A program made the position numbers and the translations under genes. Positions 34,371 through 44,300 of a stretch of DNA of 64,000 nucleotides are shown here, in pieces. This DNA comes from Flavobacterium undicola (lineage in GTDB: Bacteria; Bacteroidota; Bacteroidia; Flavobacteriales; Flavobacteriaceae): positions 78,091 through 142,090 of the forward strand of contig NZ_JAAAPM020000008.1 of assembly GCF_009909155.2 (NCBI RefSeq), given 5' to 3'. The notes beneath the pieces were generated by a model. It was given only the letters and a program-made list of their open reading frames with translations. It searched no databases and had not been told where the DNA came from. Position 1 is the first letter of the stretch. The number at the start of each line of letters is the position of its first letter.

Positions 34371-37343
34371 ATGAAATTAACAAAACTATTTTTTGTTTGT
34401 TTTTCATCATTACTGTTTTCATTCTTGGCTCAAGCGCAAGATATAAGTGTTAATGGTTTGATAAAAGATGAAAGCGGAAAGTCCTTGCCAGGGGTAACCG
34501 TGTTACTTAAAAACACTACCAAAGGAACCATAACTGATTTTGATGGTAAATTCCAAATTAAAGCGCCTTCTAATGGTGTTTTGGTAATAAGCTATATTGG
34601 CTATGCCAACATTGAGACACCAATAAATGGAAAGAGTAGCATTACAATAACCTTAAAAGAAAGCCTTGAGGCTCTTGGTGAAGTTGTCGTAATTGGGTAT
34701 GGAACACTTGACAAAAAGGAGGTTACCAGCGCCATAACCCACATTGGTTCAAAGGATTTACTCCAGATTGCAGGCAATGGAGCGCTCAATGCCATCCAGG
34801 GAAAAGTTGCCGGGTTAAGTGTCGTGAATACAGCTCCTGCCGATCCAAATTCCAGCCCTAGTCTGCAGCTTCGTGGTGTTTCCTCGCGCAATGCAGGTTT
34901 AGGTCCCTTATATGTAATTAATGGCATTCCCGGAGGAAATGTGGATAATATTAACCCAAGTGACATTGAATCAATAGATGTACTGAAAGGAGGCGCTGCC
35001 TCTGCTATTTATGGAACCCGTGGTGGAAATGGGGTTATCATTATCACTACTAAAAAAGGATCCGCTCAGTCCAAAACTTTCTATGATGGATACTTTAGTA
35101 TTGATACGCCAACTAACGAAATAAAAGTGCTAAGCCCTGACCAATTTGTTGCCCACAACAGGGGTACGGACTATGGTTATAAAACCGATTGGTTTAAAGA
35201 AGTAAGAAGAGACGTAGCCTATCAACACAAACATTTTTTGAGTTTCTCAGGTGGTAATGCAAAATCAAACTATTATGCTTCATTTGATTACCGGGATGCT
35301 AACGGCCTTGACCTGCGCTCCACCAAACAAGAATATGGTGCCCGCATAAGCCTGAACCACACGTCAGCCAATGATTTGTATTCCGTATCTGTAAACATCG
35401 CTCCCCGGAAACTCCTTTATAATAGTGCCAGCTGGGATGCCTTTAAACAGGCAATTACCCTGAATCCGACACTGCCCGTTAAAGACCCTGTAAATCCTAA
35501 CAATTATTTATATATTAATAATGGATTTGCCGGTGCTTATAATCCGGTTGAGGATCAGACAACAATTTTAAGTGGGGGTGAAGGCAGGTATGTTGACTGG
35601 AGCGGATCTTTCAAATTGAATATTCTTAAAAATTTGGATACCAAGGTTACTGTGGGTGAGCAGGCCAGTACATTCTATAATCATTATTTCAGACCCTCTT
35701 ATAATTCCAATGCCATCAATGGAAATAATGGGAGAAATTCTGCCAATCAAGATTATTATTATGGAGACCAGAGATTCTTCGACTGGATAGGCAATTATTC
35801 CTTGCGAATGGAAAAACATACCTTTAAATTATTGGGTGGATATACTTATAATTATTTTAATACTGCTGGTTTAAATGGTGGAAATCAGAATTTCCCTTCA
35901 GACGCACTAACTTATAATAATTTGGGAACTGGCACCTATAATCTTCCTCTTCCCACAAACGGATCTTCTGGCGACTACACATTTAGAACGGTGGGCAGTT
36001 TTAAAAACGATTCAAAATTGATTGCCTTCTTTAGTCGTGTAAACTATGATTTTGACGGTAAGTATTATTTTTCTGCCAGCATTCGTCATGAAGGTTCTTC
36101 AAAAATGGGTCCACATAATAAATGGGGTAATTTTCCAGCGGTATCTGCCGGATGGAGAATTTCAAATGAACAATTTTTATCAAATGTTAAATGGATTAAT
36201 GATTTGAAGCTAAGGGTTGACTATGGTGAAACCGGCAACCAGGATTTTGCCAACTATCTTTCTTTAGCGGTTTATTCCGGTTTTGGATATTATTCCTATA
36301 ATGGAACCAATTATCAGGTTTGGGGCCCTAACCAAAATACAAACTATAATTTAAGATGGGAAAAAGCACAGAATTTCAATGCCGGTTTAGACTTTGAATT
36401 CTTCAATAATAAAGTGGAGGGCAGCATTAACTATTATAACAGAACTAATAAAGATTTATTGGGTTATTATAATGTACCTATACCCCCTAACGTTCAGAAT
36501 AGTACTTTTGTGAATGTGGGAACCATGAAAAATTCAGGGTTGGAGCTTCAATTGAATGCCACTATTTTAAGTACTAAAGATCTTAATTATAAGGTCAGTT
36601 TTGCAGGTGCTACCAATAACAACAAGTTTGTTTCCTTTTCCAACGATATTTACCAAGGGTTGAATTATAATGACCTAGTTGATATGCCTGGCCCCGGATC
36701 TCCAGGAACAGCACAAAGGCTTCAGGAAGGAAAGCGGGTAGGTAGTTTCTACATGCTGAAATCAGCAGGTATCGATGCCACCGGAAGATTGATGGTATAT
36801 GATAAAACCGGAAATATCATTCCTGGGAATCAGGCTTCATCAGCGGACAAGCAATTTGTTGGAAATGGACTTCCTAAATTTACCGGAAGTTTAGGACATT
36901 CAGTTAATTATAAAAACTTTGACCTGAGCGTATATTTTAGAGGCGCTTTTGGATATGATATATTTAATACCAAAGCATTTTATGCCGGCACGCCAGTTAC
37001 CCAGGGAGGCGCTAATGTATTGGCCTCTGCTTATGGAAATGGGAAATATGCCGCACTTACTAATCCGGAAACTTATACACTTCTTTCAGATTACTTTTTG
37101 GAAAAAGGAGATTTTGTTAAGTTAGATAATGTTTCACTGGGTTACACACTAAAATCCCCCATCAAGCAAATTGAAAGTACCCGATTTTATTTTATAGGAA
37201 GAAATTTGTACACGTTTACAAAATGGACTACAGGTGACGTTGAATCTGTCAACCTAAACGGCATCACACCGGGTATCAACCCTTCTTTGTCCTACTATCC
37301 TTCCACAATACAACTTATTGTTGGACTTCAAGTTAAATTTTAA
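34371..37343 (+). CDS. susC: SusC/RagA-type TonB-linked outer-membrane transporter
   Basis: The 990-residue product is a SusC-class receptor that imports oligosaccharides together with its SusD lid. After the signal peptide (FSSLLFSFLAQAQ, about 23) come a carboxypeptidase-regulatory-like domain (DISVNGLIKDESGKSLPGVT), a TonB box region near EVVVIGYGTLDKKEV, the plug (NAIQGKVAGLSVVN to YGTRGGNGVIIITTKKG) and a 22-strand barrel ending in IVGLQVKF with terminal Phe. SusD follows after 19 bp. Substrate is inferred to be maltodextrin/starch from the flanking regulator and GH13 enzyme. Confidence 0.95.
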   Translation: MKLTKLFFVCFSSLLFSFLAQAQDISVNGLIKDESGKSLPGVTVLLKNTTKGTITDFDGKFQIKAPSNGVLVISYIGYANIETPINGKSSITITLKESLEALGEVVVIGYGTLDKKEVTSAITHIGSKDLLQIAGNGALNAIQGKVAGLSVVNTAPADPNSSPSLQLRGVSSRNAGLGPLYVINGIPGGNVDNINPSDIESIDVLKGGAASAIYGTRGGNGVIIITTKKGSAQSKTFYDGYFSIDTPTNEIKVLSPDQFVAHNRGTDYGYKTDWFKEVRRDVAYQHKHFLSFSGGNAKSNYYASFDYRDANGLDLRSTKQEYGARISLNHTSANDLYSVSVNIAPRKLLYNSASWDAFKQAITLNPTLPVKDPVNPNNYLYINNGFAGAYNPVEDQTTILSGGEGRYVDWSGSFKLNILKNLDTKVTVGEQASTFYNHYFRPSYNSNAINGNNGRNSANQDYYYGDQRFFDWIGNYSLRMEKHTFKLLGGYTYNYFNTAGLNGGNQNFPSDALTYNNLGTGTYNLPLPTNGSSGDYTFRTVGSFKNDSKLIAFFSRVNYDFDGKYYFSASIRHEGSSKMGPHNKWGNFPAVSAGWRISNEQFLSNVKWINDLKLRVDYGETGNQDFANYLSLAVYSGFGYYSYNGTNYQVWGPNQNTNYNLRWEKAQNFNAGLDFEFFNNKVEGSINYYNRTNKDLLGYYNVPIPPNVQNSTFVNVGTMKNSGLELQLNATILSTKDLNYKVSFAGATNNNKFVSFSNDIYQGLNYNDLVDMPGPGSPGTAQRLQEGKRVGSFYMLKSAGIDATGRLMVYDKTGNIIPGNQASSADKQFVGNGLPKFTGSLGHSVNYKNFDLSVYFRGAFGYDIFNTKAFYAGTPVTQGGANVLASAYGNGKYAALTNPETYTLLSDYFLEKGDFVKLDNVSLGYTLKSPIKQIESTRFYFIGRNLYTFTKWTTGDVESVNLNGITPGINPSLSYYPSTIQLIVGLQVKF

Positions 37344-37362
37344 ATTCTAATCCGAAGAAAAA

Positions 37363-39084
37363 ATGAAATTCAAATATAAAAATAGAAGCAAAATAGCCAT
37401 ATGCAGTTTTATTGTACTGCTCTTTACGGCTGGTTGTACCACGTTAGATGAAACTTTGTACGATCGTATTACAAACCAAAATTTTTTACAAACCAAAGAA
37501 GATGTAATCAGAGACTTTTTGCGTTCCTTCGAACATGCTTATTGGACTATTCAGGGTGGCGGATTATTCTTGGCACAGGAATTACCTACCGATGAACTAA
37601 TGACCCCTAACCGTAATGGTGACTGGTTTGATGGTGGTGTGTATCAACGTACTCATTATCATACCTGGACTATTCAGGATTTTTACACTAGTGATATGTG
37701 GAATGCATTATTCCAGGGAGCAAGTCTGGCCACCAATTCCATGGAGGATATTGAAAAGATTGATGCCGCCAAGTTCAATTTGACAGAAGCTGAAAAAGCT
37801 GATTTTATTGCAGAATTGAAAACCCAGAGAGCCTGGTTTCATTTAAGGGCATTTGATTTATACAGAAATATTCCGCTAATTACCAAGGTTCAGGGCGAAA
37901 GTCTTACACCTACTCAATCCACACCTCAGGAAACTTTCGATTTTATTAAAAAGGAGCTCTTAGGTGCCATCCCCGATTTACCTACCAGAGAATCTCTGGG
38001 TAGCAATGCAATCGGACGATGGACAAAAGGCGGTGCCGCAGCATTATTGGTGCGTTTGTATTTAAATGCCAAAGTATATATAGGTCAGGATAAATATACT
38101 GAATGTGCCGCTGTTTGCCAAGATATTATTGATGGTAAATATGGAACTTATGCATTAGAAAGCAGGTGGGATGCACCCTTTGATTATAACAATTCCAAGT
38201 CTGCTGAAGTTATTTTTGGCTTTCCTGGCACATTGTCACAAACACATTGGCAATATGACGGAGGTATGTATTTCTGGATGGCACCTCACCAAGCGCAAAA
38301 CTTTTTTGGCTTTACCAATTTTGGCAATATGAATACCCGTTTTGCCATGCAACCCGGAAGAAATGTAGATGGTGTGGAATACACTTTCAATCTGGGGAAA
38401 CCCTTTATTAAATTTCAAAAGTATCCTGACGATTTCCGTTTGAAAAAATATAAAAATTTGGGTAACAGTACCCGTGAAGGTATGTTTCTGTATGGTTATC
38501 TGCCATATCACAGTGATCCAAATAAATTAGTGAAAAGTAACAGGGGCTACACCATTTTTGCCCGTGATCAGGTGGGTTGGTTTAAAGATCTACCTCCCGG
38601 GGAAGTCCTTGAAGATAAGGAATCAAATATGAATCATGCCGATGATAACTCCGGTATTTGGCCGGCAAAGTATCCTATCTATCCAACCGGCGACCCTGGT
38701 GCAATTGCATCAGCCTATGCAGAAATTCGTTTGGCTGAAGTGTACTATTCTCTTGCAGAATGTAAGTATAGAGCCGGTGATAAACCTGGAGCCGCAACAT
38801 TGTTAAATGCAGTACGAAAACGTAATTACCCAGTAGGCTCTCCAAGTTTATACGCACTCAGTGGAAGCCAATTAACCGATCAGGAAATGCTGGATGAGTG
38901 GGGAAGAGAGTTTTTAGTAGAAGGACGTCGTCGTACAGATTTAATCCGCTGGGGTGTATTCAATACAGGAACCTGGTGGGATAAGCAACCCGATGCTGAT
39001 AATCATACTCAAATTTATCCCATTGGTCAGAATGTCATAAGAATATCCCCACAGTTGAACCAAAACCCTGGATATGATGATTAA
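37363..39084 (+). CDS. susD: SusD/RagB-type nutrient-binding lipoprotein
   Basis: The 573-residue surface lipoprotein has lipobox LFTAGC (Cys at about 26) and the family's landmarks: 'TTLDETLYDRITNQNF' at the start, the AELKTQRAWFHLRAFDLY helix of the TPR core, the RLYLNAKVYIG helix and the C-terminal LDEWGREFLVEGRRRTDLIRWG. SusD forms the hinged lid on SusC and first binds the glycan. It is 19 bp after susC and 73 bp before the SusE/F-like gene, forming one operon. Confidence 0.96.
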   Translation: MKFKYKNRSKIAICSFIVLLFTAGCTTLDETLYDRITNQNFLQTKEDVIRDFLRSFEHAYWTIQGGGLFLAQELPTDELMTPNRNGDWFDGGVYQRTHYHTWTIQDFYTSDMWNALFQGASLATNSMEDIEKIDAAKFNLTEAEKADFIAELKTQRAWFHLRAFDLYRNIPLITKVQGESLTPTQSTPQETFDFIKKELLGAIPDLPTRESLGSNAIGRWTKGGAAALLVRLYLNAKVYIGQDKYTECAAVCQDIIDGKYGTYALESRWDAPFDYNNSKSAEVIFGFPGTLSQTHWQYDGGMYFWMAPHQAQNFFGFTNFGNMNTRFAMQPGRNVDGVEYTFNLGKPFIKFQKYPDDFRLKKYKNLGNSTREGMFLYGYLPYHSDPNKLVKSNRGYTIFARDQVGWFKDLPPGEVLEDKESNMNHADDNSGIWPAKYPIYPTGDPGAIASAYAEIRLAEVYYSLAECKYRAGDKPGAATLLNAVRKRNYPVGSPSLYALSGSQLTDQEMLDEWGREFLVEGRRRTDLIRWGVFNTGTWWDKQPDADNHTQIYPIGQNVIRISPQLNQNPGYDD

Positions 39085-39157
39085 AATATTTAATAACAAT
39101 CAAATTTTAAATCAAATGCGCAAAGTAATCACATTTAGCATGAACTTAAAAAGAACT

Positions 39158-40291
39158 ATGAATACAAAGAACATCGTTTCTTGTTTCATGATTATTGCTT
39201 TATTCTGTTTAGCCTCGTGCGAAAAAGAATTAGACGCTCCTGTGCCTTTTGCCTTCGAATCAGGTGTTCTTTCCACTTCAAAAACGGAAGTAGTTATAAA
39301 TGCAGCCGACCCTACCGGAGAAGCTGTTACATATTCATGGAGTGCTTTTAAAAATTCATTGATAAACAATGTCCTAATTCTAACTGCTGACGGTAAGACA
39401 GACACTATAAACAATATTGCAGCGAATACAGATAATAAATTATTGAAAAATTCTGAGCTAAATACCATACTTCTCGATAGCCTCGGTTTGACAGTTGGAG
39501 TGGCTACAGATTTAAAAGCAGTCTTAGTTGCTACTAATACTACTACAGGGGAATCAGCAACTTCAAATGCGGTTACCATAAAAGTTACTCCTGCTGCTAA
39601 AGGCGCAGCTTATGCCAAGTTATGGATTGTAGGTGATGCCACACCAAGTGGTTGGGATGTGGGTAACCCAAGGGAATTTACGAAGGATGTGGATAATGAT
39701 TTCCAATTTAAATACTATGAAGTGTTAACAGCTGGTGAATTTAAAATCGCTACAGCCCTAGGTAGCTGGGGAGTCGATTGGTTAATGCCACCAACCTCCC
39801 ATCCGTCTATAACCAGTACAGCAGTTACATTAATTCCTGGTGGAAACCCAGATAATAAATGGCTGATAACCAACTCTGGGCCATATAAAATTTTACTGAA
39901 TATAAGTCCAAGCCCTTTTATTCACATTGTCCCATTCACTCCCTACCCAACTGTATCTATAGTAGGCGATGCAACTGCAGGCGGATGGGATATTAATAAA
40001 GCAAGAGTGATGACTCAAGACGTAAATTCTCCATGGATATTTATCTGGACAGGGGCATTGGGTTCGTCAGGAGAAGGCGCGTTTAAATTCCCTCTCGACT
40101 ATGGAAACTGGGGTGGTAGTTTCATCATGGCACCGGTAGCCAGTTCAAGGCTTACGACAACCAAAATTGTAATTAATGAAGCAGGCACATCATATCCTGA
40201 TAATAAATTCGTAGTGAAACCAGGTGAGGAAGGTACTTACACAATTACTATCAATCAATTGTATGAAACAATAAGCATTGTAAAACAATAA
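39158..40291 (+). CDS. SusE/SusF-like starch-binding outer-membrane lipoprotein
   Basis: I start this gene at ATG 39158 (MNTKNIVSCFMII), which puts the signal and lipobox LFCLASC in the right place; the longer frame from 39074 overlaps susD and adds 28 unlikely residues. The 377-residue product has an N-terminal SusE domain (about 22-150, starting PVPFAFESGVLSTSKTEV) and two tandem glycan-binding domains (about 155-265 and 270-377), each beginning '(L/V)xIVGDATxxGWD' as in SusE/SusF CBMs. It would hold alpha-glucan at the surface and raise efficiency of SusCD import. It ends 13 bp before a GH13 3' remnant. Confidence 0.88.
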   Translation: MNTKNIVSCFMIIALFCLASCEKELDAPVPFAFESGVLSTSKTEVVINAADPTGEAVTYSWSAFKNSLINNVLILTADGKTDTINNIAANTDNKLLKNSELNTILLDSLGLTVGVATDLKAVLVATNTTTGESATSNAVTIKVTPAAKGAAYAKLWIVGDATPSGWDVGNPREFTKDVDNDFQFKYYEVLTAGEFKIATALGSWGVDWLMPPTSHPSITSTAVTLIPGGNPDNKWLITNSGPYKILLNISPSPFIHIVPFTPYPTVSIVGDATAGGWDINKARVMTQDVNSPWIFIWTGALGSSGEGAFKFPLDYGNWGGSFIMAPVASSRLTTTKIVINEAGTSYPDNKFVVKPGEEGTYTITINQLYETISIVKQ

Positions 40292-40303
40292 CAAGGTCAA
40301 ATA

Positions 40304-40481
40304 GTATACCCGAGAATTAGACGGGAAAAAAGTATTGGTCTTGCTAAATTTTTCTGCCAAAAAAGCCAAAGCCAATACCGGTTTCAATATCAAAAAGGCA
40401 AAAGTGTTGATTAACAATTATGGCAGTGTTGCCAAAGATGGGTTTTTAAGACCCTATGAAGCCGTTATATACCAATTGTAA
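40304..40481 (+). pseudogene. 3' remnant of a second GH13 alpha-glucosidase gene
   Basis: 178 bp here match 33993-34170, the last 178 bp of the intact GH13 gene, without any indel and with about nine base differences (around 95% identity). The frame is open from 40305 (YTRELDGKKVLVLLNFSA) through the same C-terminus and stop (YEAVIYQL, TAA at 40479-40481). By eye seven of the nine differences are synonymous and two change residues. There is no start codon, signal peptide or catalytic region, so it cannot make an enzyme. It begins 13 bp after the SusE/F stop. The best reading is the stump of a paralogous GH13 gene removed by deletion. Confidence 0.9.
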
Positions 40482-40514
40482 TCATAATTGCACTAGACTT
40501 TTCTTTCCATAAAA

Positions 40515-40549
40515 ATGCCCCCAAATAGTGTCTAACTTTTTGGGGGCAT
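40515..40549. terminator. Bidirectional terminator ending the sus-like locus
   Basis: ATGCCCCCAA (40515-40524) and TTGGGGGCAT (40540-40549) form a perfect 10-bp GC-rich stem, flanked by A-rich and T-rich sequence. It lies between the GH13 remnant and the convergent FKBP gene. Confidence 0.8.
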
Positions 40550-40580
40550 ACTAATTGTTTGTAGCTTTTTTAGCAAAAAA

Positions 40581-41057
40581 CTAATTTACCGATATCAATT
40601 TTACTTCAAAAATAAGTACTGAACCTCCGGGAATACTTGCATAATCACTTCCTCCATATCCTAACTTAGCAGGAATAACCAGTAAGGCACTACCTCCTTC
40701 TTTTAGATACGAAATTCCTTCAGTCCAACCTTTGACAACCTGATTTAAACCAAAAGAAATTCCTTTTTCGTCACTTTGATCGAATACTTTTCCATCCATA
40801 AAATAACCTTTGTAAGCCACGGTTACATTAGACTCAGGTGTTGCTTGAGCTCCGGTTCCTGGATTATTGATTACATAGTACAATCCAGATTCACTTTTAG
40901 TTCCTTTTAATCCTTTTTTAGCAACATATTCTTCAATTTGCTTTTCGTTTTTAGCAACATAAGGAATCTCGCTTGGTGCTTCGCTGGTATTGTTGCTTTC
41001 TTTTTTACAAGAAATAAAAAGAGTCATAATCAATAATGCCGATAATACATGTTTCAT
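40581..41057 (-). CDS. FKBP-type peptidyl-prolyl isomerase, lipoprotein
   Basis: The 158-residue protein has a lipoprotein signal (lipobox LFISC, Cys at about 17) and one FKBP domain (about 55-158). The FKBP core is visible as VTVAYKGYFMDGKVFDQSDE and VKGWTEGISYLKEGG, then AKLGYGG and LIFEVKLISV. It would speed proline isomerisation during folding of exported proteins in the periplasm. It stands alone, convergent with the sus-like locus and divergent from the PL11 lyase gene. Confidence 0.92.
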   Translation of the reverse strand: MKHVLSALLIMTLFISCKKESNNTSEAPSEIPYVAKNEKQIEEYVAKKGLKGTKSESGLYYVINNPGTGAQATPESNVTVAYKGYFMDGKVFDQSDEKGISFGLNQVVKGWTEGISYLKEGGSALLVIPAKLGYGGSDYASIPGGSVLIFEVKLISVN

Positions 41058-41350
41058 AGTAAATTATATTTTAAGAGAAGCCAAATATAGTAAAATCAAG
41101 CTTTTATTTTAAAAATTATCCGTCCTCAAAAAAAATACCATCATTAAACAAATCCGCATAAAAACCAAACCCTTACTTAAATGATGCATTCTTAAAGTCA
41201 AAACCAGAAAATTTAAAACACCTTATTTTCTTACACCAAATACAACTAACCTGCTTTAATTTCAGGACAGCACAAGACACCACAGGATACTAATTGAGTG
41301 ACAGCTAATTAAATTTACCTCCTGACTATTAACCAATAACCAAATTATTT

Positions 41351-44300
41351 ATGATTAGAAAAACTACTTTTTCTTCTCATCGACTGCGCCTTAAAATCAG
41401 CTTGTCGATGTGTTTTCTGTTCAGTTGCCTATCCTCTTTTGCCCAGCAATGGACAATACTTGGCAATGAACAAGCGATCTCTTCAGTGAGTTCCTCTTAT
41501 ACCAGCATTGCAGTGGTAAAAATCGGAACCAATTTTATTCCTTATGTTGCGTTTACAGAGAGTGGAGTGCCAAAGGTTAAAAAGCGTTTAACCGATGGAA
41601 CTTGGGAGCAAGTCGGTGCAAACCTTGCTACTAATGCCTCTTACACTAAGATTTATTCCAACTCAATTGGCGAACTGTTCGTTGCTTACATCGATTTTTC
41701 GGCAGGTTCTAAATTAGCCTTAAAAAAGTATGACTATGTTACCAGAACCTGGAATGCTTTGAATGAAGACAACACCAACCTGTATGTTTCTACAGGAAAT
41801 GCTAACGGTATGAGTGCTGTGAGTCAGTATAGTTCAACCCACCGTTGTTCTATAGCATTTGATTCATTCAACGTCCCTTACGTTGCTTTTAGCGAGGCAG
41901 GGATGTTACCTTATGTTAAAAAATTCAATGGAACTGCATGGGAAACTGTTGGTTCCGGTGCTGTTCCGGGAGGATTTGGTGCAGCGGTTAGTTTAGCAAT
42001 TGATGCAAATGACAAGCCCTGGTTAACATACTTAAGCTTAACTGCGGCTAACTCCACTACAGGTACCGTTGCGCTTTATGGATACAATGGTACTGCCTGG
42101 ACAGCGGTAACTATTCCAACGCCTATGTCAGGCCGCCATACTAATATTGCAATTAAAGATGCTAATACGCTTTGTATCGCCTATTTCAATACTGGTAACA
42201 CAAATAGAGCGACAGCTATTTTATACAACAAATCAACCAATACCTGGGGAACTGCCGCTACTCTTGCCTCTAGAGACTCCCCTAATATTAGCTTAATCAA
42301 TGATAATGCAGGTAATGTATATTGTTCTTTTATTGATTATACTTCTACGACAAATGTATTTCCAACCCGAGTGCGTTTTCTGGCAGCAGGAAGCACAACG
42401 TGGACTGAATTGAAAGACCCAGCTGTTATCAGAGGTATAGACGAACCAACAGGCTCGCCTTCGATTGCCATAGGTAACGCACCCTATCCTTATGTTGTTT
42501 ATACTAAAACAAATTCAAACAGTATAACTACTCCTATTGTTAGAATGTATACTCCGCCGCCGCCGCCCGCTGAACTTACTACTAACAACATAACTAATAT
42601 AAGCACTACAACAGCAGTAGCCGGAGGCAATATTACCTCTGATGGAGGAGCAGCAATAAGCCAAAGAGGAGTTGTCTATAGTAACTCTAATTCAAGTCCT
42701 ACTACTGCAGATACCAAAGTTGTAGCTACTACAACTGGCTCGGGTTCTTTTTCTGTAACTCTTACAGGACTTACTCCAGCAACTTTTTATTATGTAAGAG
42801 CTTATGCAATTAATAGTGCTGGTACCTCTTATGGAAATACCGTTAGATTAAGCAGTCTACCAGTGGCTGATGCAGTAGTAACAACACCTAAACAGGTAGA
42901 ATTTCTAACAAGAGGTCTTGTAGCAATACAAAAAACAAGTAGTTCTGTATTTCTGAGTTGGCGTTTACTAGGTAATGATCCTTCAAGTATTGCGTTTAAT
43001 GTATATCGCAATGGAGTAAAAGTTAATGCTACTCCAATTACAACCTCTACTAATTATTTAGATGCCACTACTACTCCAAACAACAATTATAGTATTACTA
43101 CAATTATAAACGGAGTTGAAAGTGAACAAACCAGCCCAACAAAAGTATGGGCACTCAATACTTTTAATAGTGGCCGTAATAATAAATTATCTATCCCTAT
43201 TCAAATGCCTGCCGGAGGTACTTTACCTGATGGACAGAGCTATACTTATACCGCCAATGATTCCTCTGTTGGAGATGTTGATGGAGACGGAGTTTACGAA
43301 ATTATTTTGAAATGGGATCCTACTGCGGTGAATGACAATGCAGGTGGTTATAGCGGAAAACAAATCTTCGATTGCTACAGACTAGATGGAACAAGACTTT
43401 GGCGCATTGACCTTGGGATCAACGTAAACGCAGGGCCACATTACAACCAATTTATGGTATACGATTTTGATGGAGACGGAAAAGCTGAGATGATTCTAAA
43501 AACCGCTGACGGTACCGTTGACGGCGTAGGAAACGTAATTGGTAATGCTGCTGTTGACTATCGTAATTCTGCTGGATGGGTACAACAAGGACCTGAATTC
43601 CTAACTGTTTTTAACGGATTAACAGGTGCTGCTATGGCAACGGTAAACTATCAACCCACTCGTGATAATGTAGCTGACTGGGGAGATACTTATGGAAACC
43701 GTCAGGATCGTTTTGTATCGGCTGTTGCCTATCTTGATGGTGCAAGACCAAGTATTATTGTTGGTCGTGGTTATTACAATCGATTAACACGTGCAGCCTA
43801 CAATTGGAGAAATGGACAACTTACTATGCTATGGAAATTTGACAGTAAAGACCCTACTCATCCAGAATACAATTCTTATTCCGGTCAAGGTAATCACCAA
43901 ATGACAATAGGCGATGTAGATGGAGATGGTAAAGACGAAATTATCAATGGTTCTAGCGCCATAAACGATGACGGAAAACCGCTTTGGACTTATGGTATGG
44001 GACATGGTGATGCCTTACACATGACTGATATGGATTTAGATCGCCCTGGACAGGAAATCTGGATTAATTTAGAATCCCCTGGTTCTTATGATGGTTTGGG
44101 CTTAAGACAATACGATGCCAAAACAGGACAAACGAATTGGGGAATTGCTACTACTGGCGACGTAGGTCGTTCTATGGCTGCTGATATTGATCCTTATTTT
44201 AAAGGTTATGAAATGTGGGGTTCTTCAGGTGATAACACCTATGATGTAAAAGGAAATCCTATCAGTACTAACAAACCATCTTACAACTTTGGAATTTGGT

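Noticed and set aside
39074..39157. Longer start for SusE/F overlapping susD
   Set aside because: It would bury the lipoprotein signal about 28 residues inside the protein; ATG 39158 fits the lipobox position.
39112..39579. 155-codon minus-strand ORF in the SusE/F gene
   Set aside because: Antisense to a well supported SusE domain; composition without recognisable motif.
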